From assembly GCA_028023455.1 (NCBI GenBank), contig JAQFVV010000181.1, positions 1,060,001 through 1,124,000 of the forward strand: a stretch of DNA of 64,000 nt. Direction: 5' to 3'. The stretch comes from Epiperipatus broadwayi. Taxonomy: Eukaryota > Onychophora > Udeonychophora > Euonychophora > Peripatidae. A program made the translations under genes and the position numbers. The notes beneath the pieces are model-generated. The model ran no database searches. It saw nothing but the letters and a program-made list of their open reading frames with translations, and was not told the origin of the DNA. This document shows, piece after piece, positions 62,307-64,000 of this stretch. Position 1 is the first letter of the stretch. Each line of letters starts with the position of its first letter.

Positions 62307-62783
62307 TGATTATAAACTTTGATTATAATCTCACAGGGGTTTTCCTTTAAGAACACTAACTAATTATTATAAATAATTCAAGAATTCAAGAATACGTTGG
62401 ACAAAAAAACTTTTAATTTCTTTTACTACTATTTATTATTAATAACCTTATAATTCTATCCGATCCAGAAAGAACTGACTTACAATTTCTGATTTTCCCT
62501 CTGTTTACTTTCTAATTATGCTTCCCAAATATTTACCATAGATTTACTCGCGCCTACACTAATACTGCGAATTCTAGCAGACGTGTATATAAGACGACTT
62601 ATAGTATTTTTAATCTTCCCTGAAGTTTATTTTTAAACTCCACTTTCTTTGGTAAATAAATAAATTGCAAAAATCTTACAATGAACGTATAAGTGTCTTT
62701 CGTTTTCTTATACTTTCAATTCTTTCCTTATTTTCTACTAACAAACGAGTAACGCCCGAGGTTCTCTGTTACTTGGCGACGTA

Positions 62784-62791
62784 CTTTTATA
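62784..62791 (-). promoter_or_regulatory. TATA-box-like site in family D interior
   Basis: Minus strand reads GGGGTATAAAAGTACGTCGCC within a GC-richer patch, a good match to a pol II TATA box and out of character for the surrounding sequence. A start would be near 62755 on the minus strand. No other promoter element was confirmed. Confidence 0.35.
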
Positions 62792-63032
62792 CCCCCCACC
62801 CTGTTGTTACTCTCTAGATCGAATAGATATTAAATAATTTAAAATACAGTTATTCCAATATTTCAAAAAATATTGAACGAAAATTAACATTAATAGATTG
62901 CAATATTAAACAAATTTATTTTCCCCCCTCTATTGTTGAAACATTTGTAATAAACATAATAAATGAAAATTAAATTAAAGATAAAGTTCTATTACGCTTT
63001 ACTTAGAGTTCTCATTAATTAAAAGTTTATAA

Positions 63033-63173
63033 TTACCCTGATCGATCAGAGCGGAGTGGCCTGATTTTCATAGGTTTTACATCCCATTGGTCGTGCCTTT
63101 GTCCTTGTACATGCGAATTCCATGAGTGTTCCTTTAGTTGTCCGGCTAGCAATATCCGTTTCTTCCATTCCAT
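63033..63173 (-). CDS. Short hypothetical frame inside family D
   Basis: Minus strand, 46 codons from ATG 63173 to TAA 63033, open upstream to a TGA at 63212-63210. It begins M-E-W-K-K-R-I-L-L-A-G-Q-L-K and ends M-K-I-R-P-L-R-S-D-R-S-G. Composition is protein-like and the region is GC-richer than its flanks. No family is recognised. It may be the remnant of a retroelement protein or non-coding. Confidence 0.25.
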   Translation of the reverse strand: MEWKKRILLAGQLKEHSWNSHVQGQRHDQWDVKPMKIRPLRSDRSG

Positions 63174-63749
63174 AACTCTCTCGATAGCTTCATTCAGATG
63201 GAGTGGCGGTCAATTTCCCAAAGGGGAAGGTTGTGATAACTTTAGCCGCTATACATTTGACAAGAGTCCGTAAAATTAAATTTCAATAATAATAATTTTT
63301 ATTGTTCGAAACACAGCTGCTTTCTTTATTGTCCTTGCTGGTCTCTAAAGTCAAGTCAACTGATCTAACTCCTAAAAGCGATCTTATCTCCACTCTTTCT
63401 TATCTTTTTTTTTTAATTAGCGTAATAGCAATTACTAACCAAATATTTTTACTTTGTGAAAGTTTCAACAAGAGTATAATTACTACCAAGAATCTAATTT
63501 GTTTTCTTTTCCCCACCCTTTTATCTCTCGAATTTTTCTCCCTTTTAATTAAACACTTTTAACATTTTTTTTTTTTTTTAATAAATTATATTCAATTTTA
63601 TTTGTTTATTCCAAAATAAAAGTTCAAAATTTCTACCCTTTCCATTAAATCAAAACCATTTGTTAATTAATTCTTTTTTTCATTTTACAAACTATTTAAC
63701 TTCAAAATATTTATGACAAATTATAAATATGTGAGCTTATATATATATA

Positions 63750-63774
63750 TGAGCTGACTTAAAATATCAGCTCA
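63750..63774. repeat. 8-bp hairpin near the family D repeat
   Basis: TGAGCTGA (63750-63757), 9-base loop, TCAGCTCA (63767-63774). Confidence 0.7.
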
Positions 63775-63979
63775 TCACATAGTAGAAGCCTCTGCAATCT
63801 ATATCATTGCAAGAAAGACCTCAAAGGTACATTTATGAAAAACAAAAATGCAAGTTAAAAAACTTGCTAACGCTTGTATTTATGTCCACAGATGGCGTTC
63901 TACCAAAAACACCGATCAAGCGTATGTTTTGTTTACATAAACGTCAGAGTAGTATTCACTATCTCTAACTATAATTCCA

Positions 63980-64000
63980 CTTTCAGATCATGATTTCAAG
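63980..64000 (-). ncRNA. Second family D hammerhead, cut by window end
   Basis: Identical on available bases to the 3' part of the ribozyme at 61952-61972: CTTGAAATCATGATCTGAAA on the minus strand. The CTGATGA half would lie beyond 64000. Confidence 0.65.

Larger units (their letters stand above)
61855..64000 (-). mobile_element. Family D element: 2-kb unit between hammerhead-bearing direct repeats
   Basis: Direct repeats at 61855-61972 and 63881-64000 differ by little more than a 2-base insertion, start TATGTCCACAGATGGCGTTC, and both run into a hammerhead on the minus strand (the right one is cut by the window end). Cleavage positions are about 2028 nt apart. The 3' (left) copy also carries, upstream on the minus strand, CTGAACTGAGATCAGACCCA and GAGTTTGAAGACATTACGTG blocks shared with families A-C. 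The interior (62400-63260) is GC-richer in places and holds a TATA-like box and a 46-codon frame. No RT or gag is recognised. It could be an LTR-like retrozyme, a non-autonomous retroelement, or a Penelope-like element with terminal repeats. Sequence beyond 64000 is needed to size the repeat. Confidence 0.75.

Overview
The window is animal nuclear DNA, very rich in A+T (about three quarters by eye), with long (TA)n runs, almost no coding sequence and many interspersed repeats. It holds one clear host exon, a kinesin motor-domain exon on the minus strand at 42128-42325 with consensus splice sites. A probable terminal exon of an unrecognised gene lies on the minus strand at 7596-7771. The rest is intron or intergenic DNA. 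The species cannot be fixed. Penelope-like elements, tRNA-derived repeats, an RTE-type LINE remnant and hammerhead-ribozyme repeats together suggest an AT-rich invertebrate.

The main observation is a group of at least five repeat families (called A to E here) that each carry a hammerhead self-cleaving ribozyme. The core is CTGATGA, stem II, GAAA, then a self-complementary stem III whose sequence differs by family: ACTAGT (A), ACCGGT (B), ATCATGAT (D), and ATACGTAT or close variants (E). A U-H cleavage site and a closing stem I follow. In C the stem III is degenerate (AATGGT). Family A lies at 736-1773 (an inverted plus tandem composite between perfect 13-bp direct repeats), with a remnant near 14.3 kb. 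Family B lies at 5298-6070 (a palindrome with ribozymes on both strands) and 58606-59160. C lies at 59508-59985. D lies at 61855-64000, where direct repeats about 2.03 kb apart each carry the ribozyme, the right one cut by the window end. E lies at 29.9, 49.5-50.0, 56.1-56.3 and 61.0-61.6 kb and also carries a B-box-like GAGTTCGAATCCC. These resemble retrozymes, Penelope-associated hammerheads and the schistosome Sm-alpha SINE.

Other layout: 2991-5299 is a broken Penelope-like element (RT end, then GIY-YIG end) interrupted by a 1.2-kb inverted-repeat transposon (3784-4991). Related transposon copies are at 11655-12866 and 39385-40732. A second Penelope-like fragment with a good GIY-YIG region is at 31828-32347, and a tail-only copy is at 25877-26005. 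All three Penelope-like tails end in (TA)n. A different TIR element is at 16868-17818. A non-autonomous LTR retrotransposon spans 44271-48714, with a tRNA-Lys-like primer site, a gag-like coiled-coil reading frame with an early stop, and no pol. An RTE-like LINE remnant runs on the minus strand at 51.0-52.2 kb.

Possible relations: the Penelope-like reverse transcriptases could be the source of enzyme for the small ribozyme repeats, which encode no recognisable enzyme. This is inference. All base pairing was done by eye; no folding or database search was run.
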